Positions 5,774 through 6,136 of a stretch of 6,136 nt of DNA are shown piece after piece. Origin of the DNA: Merdiplasma sp905207905. Its GTDB lineage: Bacteria > Bacillota > Clostridia > Lachnospirales > Lachnospiraceae. Position numbers and translations under genes: made by a program. Position 1 is the first letter of the stretch; each line of letters starts with the position of its first letter. The notes under the pieces are model-generated. The model had not been told where the DNA came from. It saw only the letters and a program-made list of their open reading frames with translations, and did not search any database. The stretch covers positions 1 to 6,136 of the forward strand of contig CABRXX010000101.1 of the NCBI GenBank assembly GCA_902475025.1, in the 5' to 3' direction.

Positions 5774-5796
5774 CATCTTAGCTTCTTGCTAAGATG
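5774..5796. repeat. Perfect 9-bp hairpin (second of a tandem pair)
   Basis: CATCTTAGC (5774-5782) and GCTAAGATG (5788-5796) enclose the loop TTCTT. It lies 13 nt after the preceding hairpin and also lacks a T-run. Confidence 0.6.
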
Positions 5797-6075
5797 GTAT
5801 TAGTATATCCGGAAAATATGTTTAAAATGTGTCCAAAGACTAAAGGATTTATGAATTTCTTTTTCAGAAAAAAAGAAAAAAGAAATTAATTCTTAAGAAA
5901 CAGCGGATATGTTCCATACGTCCCCAGACAAAAGCTGTACTGCGGGAAGCCAGGTCTGTTAAGGCCCCAGCACGCAAAGCTGGTAAAAAGCTGTAGGATT
6001 GAATAAAAAAAGCAAAATCTGCCATACTGTTAAAAAGGAACTTTTTCTTCGCAAGCAACTACTATGATTAGGGTA

Positions 6076-6136
6076 GCATCCGTGTACAGGGGGCAATACG
6101 CCTCAAGCCATGAGATTTGCTGAATTTTCTGCGTTG
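6076..6136 (+). mobile_element. MITE-like element, copy 2 (left end only; continues beyond window)
   Basis: Positions 6082-6136 are identical over all 55 bases to 4694-4748 of copy 1, in the same orientation. The outer six bases are GCATCC, the same as the right-end repeat of copy 1, and TA (6074-6075) precedes them. This defines the element boundary independently of copy 1. The rest lies outside the window. Confidence 0.85.

Larger units (their letters stand above)
5697..6075 (+). other. 379-bp non-coding region with hairpins and no supported gene
   Basis: No reading frame here has a plausible start, ribosome binding site and protein-like composition on either strand. Besides the two tandem hairpins at 5733-5796, an AT-only-type stem joins AATTTCTTTTTC (5854-5865) to GAAAAAAGAAATT (5875-5887). 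The stretch 5900-6000 is more GC-rich and has small pairings such as CCAGC / GCTGG around 5968-5985. I recognise no known RNA family. A decayed gene or an intergenic RNA remains possible. Confidence 0.5.

Noticed and set aside
5851..5889. 12-codon frame ATG 5851 (Phe then Lys/Arg rich) as a small peptide gene
   Set aside because: The AAAGGA upstream is only 3 nt away and the sequence is explained by an A/T inverted repeat.
5864..6058. 64-codon - strand frame in the terminal non-coding region
   Set aside because: No ribosome binding site or recognisable motif; composition reflects A/T runs.

Overview
The window reads as a piece of chromosome from an anaerobic, endospore-forming member of the Firmicutes, probably class Clostridia and plausibly Lachnospiraceae. 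This rests on a spore gene (spoVAC), an oxygen-sensitive ribonucleotide reductase activase (nrdG), purine-rich GGAGG-type ribosome binding sites and moderate GC content. Genus and species cannot be fixed from sequence alone. All genes lie on the + strand.

Layout. Positions 1-2565 hold the end of one ABC half-transporter gene and a complete second one, overlapping by 8 bp. Together they encode a heterodimeric exporter. The first subunit has degenerate catalytic residues (Asp for Glu after Walker B, Gln for the switch His) and the second has canonical ones. After a 244-bp gap with a near-consensus extended -10 promoter and a foldable leader of about 170 nt comes a 446-aa secreted protein. It has a signal peptide, a (V/A)TE(A/V)P pentapeptide repeat, an acidic linker and a phage-tail-lysozyme-like domain. 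Thirteen bases downstream lies nrdG; no nrdD is present.

Positions 4688-6136 are the most unusual part. A 273-bp MITE-like element (4688-4960) has 25-bp imperfect terminal inverted repeats flanked by TA. Each half folds into a long hairpin, and the two apical loops carry complementary 5-mers. A second copy starts at 6076 in the same orientation and runs off the window; 55 consecutive bases match the first copy exactly. The two copies bracket an apparently orphan spoVAC (TTG start at 5008) and about 550 bp of non-coding DNA. That DNA holds a 41-nt palindrome resembling the element's two ends joined without their interior, a strong rho-independent terminator and two perfect tandem hairpins.

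Functionally the window combines export, a probable envelope hydrolase, anaerobic dNTP synthesis and spore dipicolinate/ion transport. No single pathway links these genes. The candidate for something undescribed is the double-hairpin element family and its shortened derivative, not the protein-coding genes.
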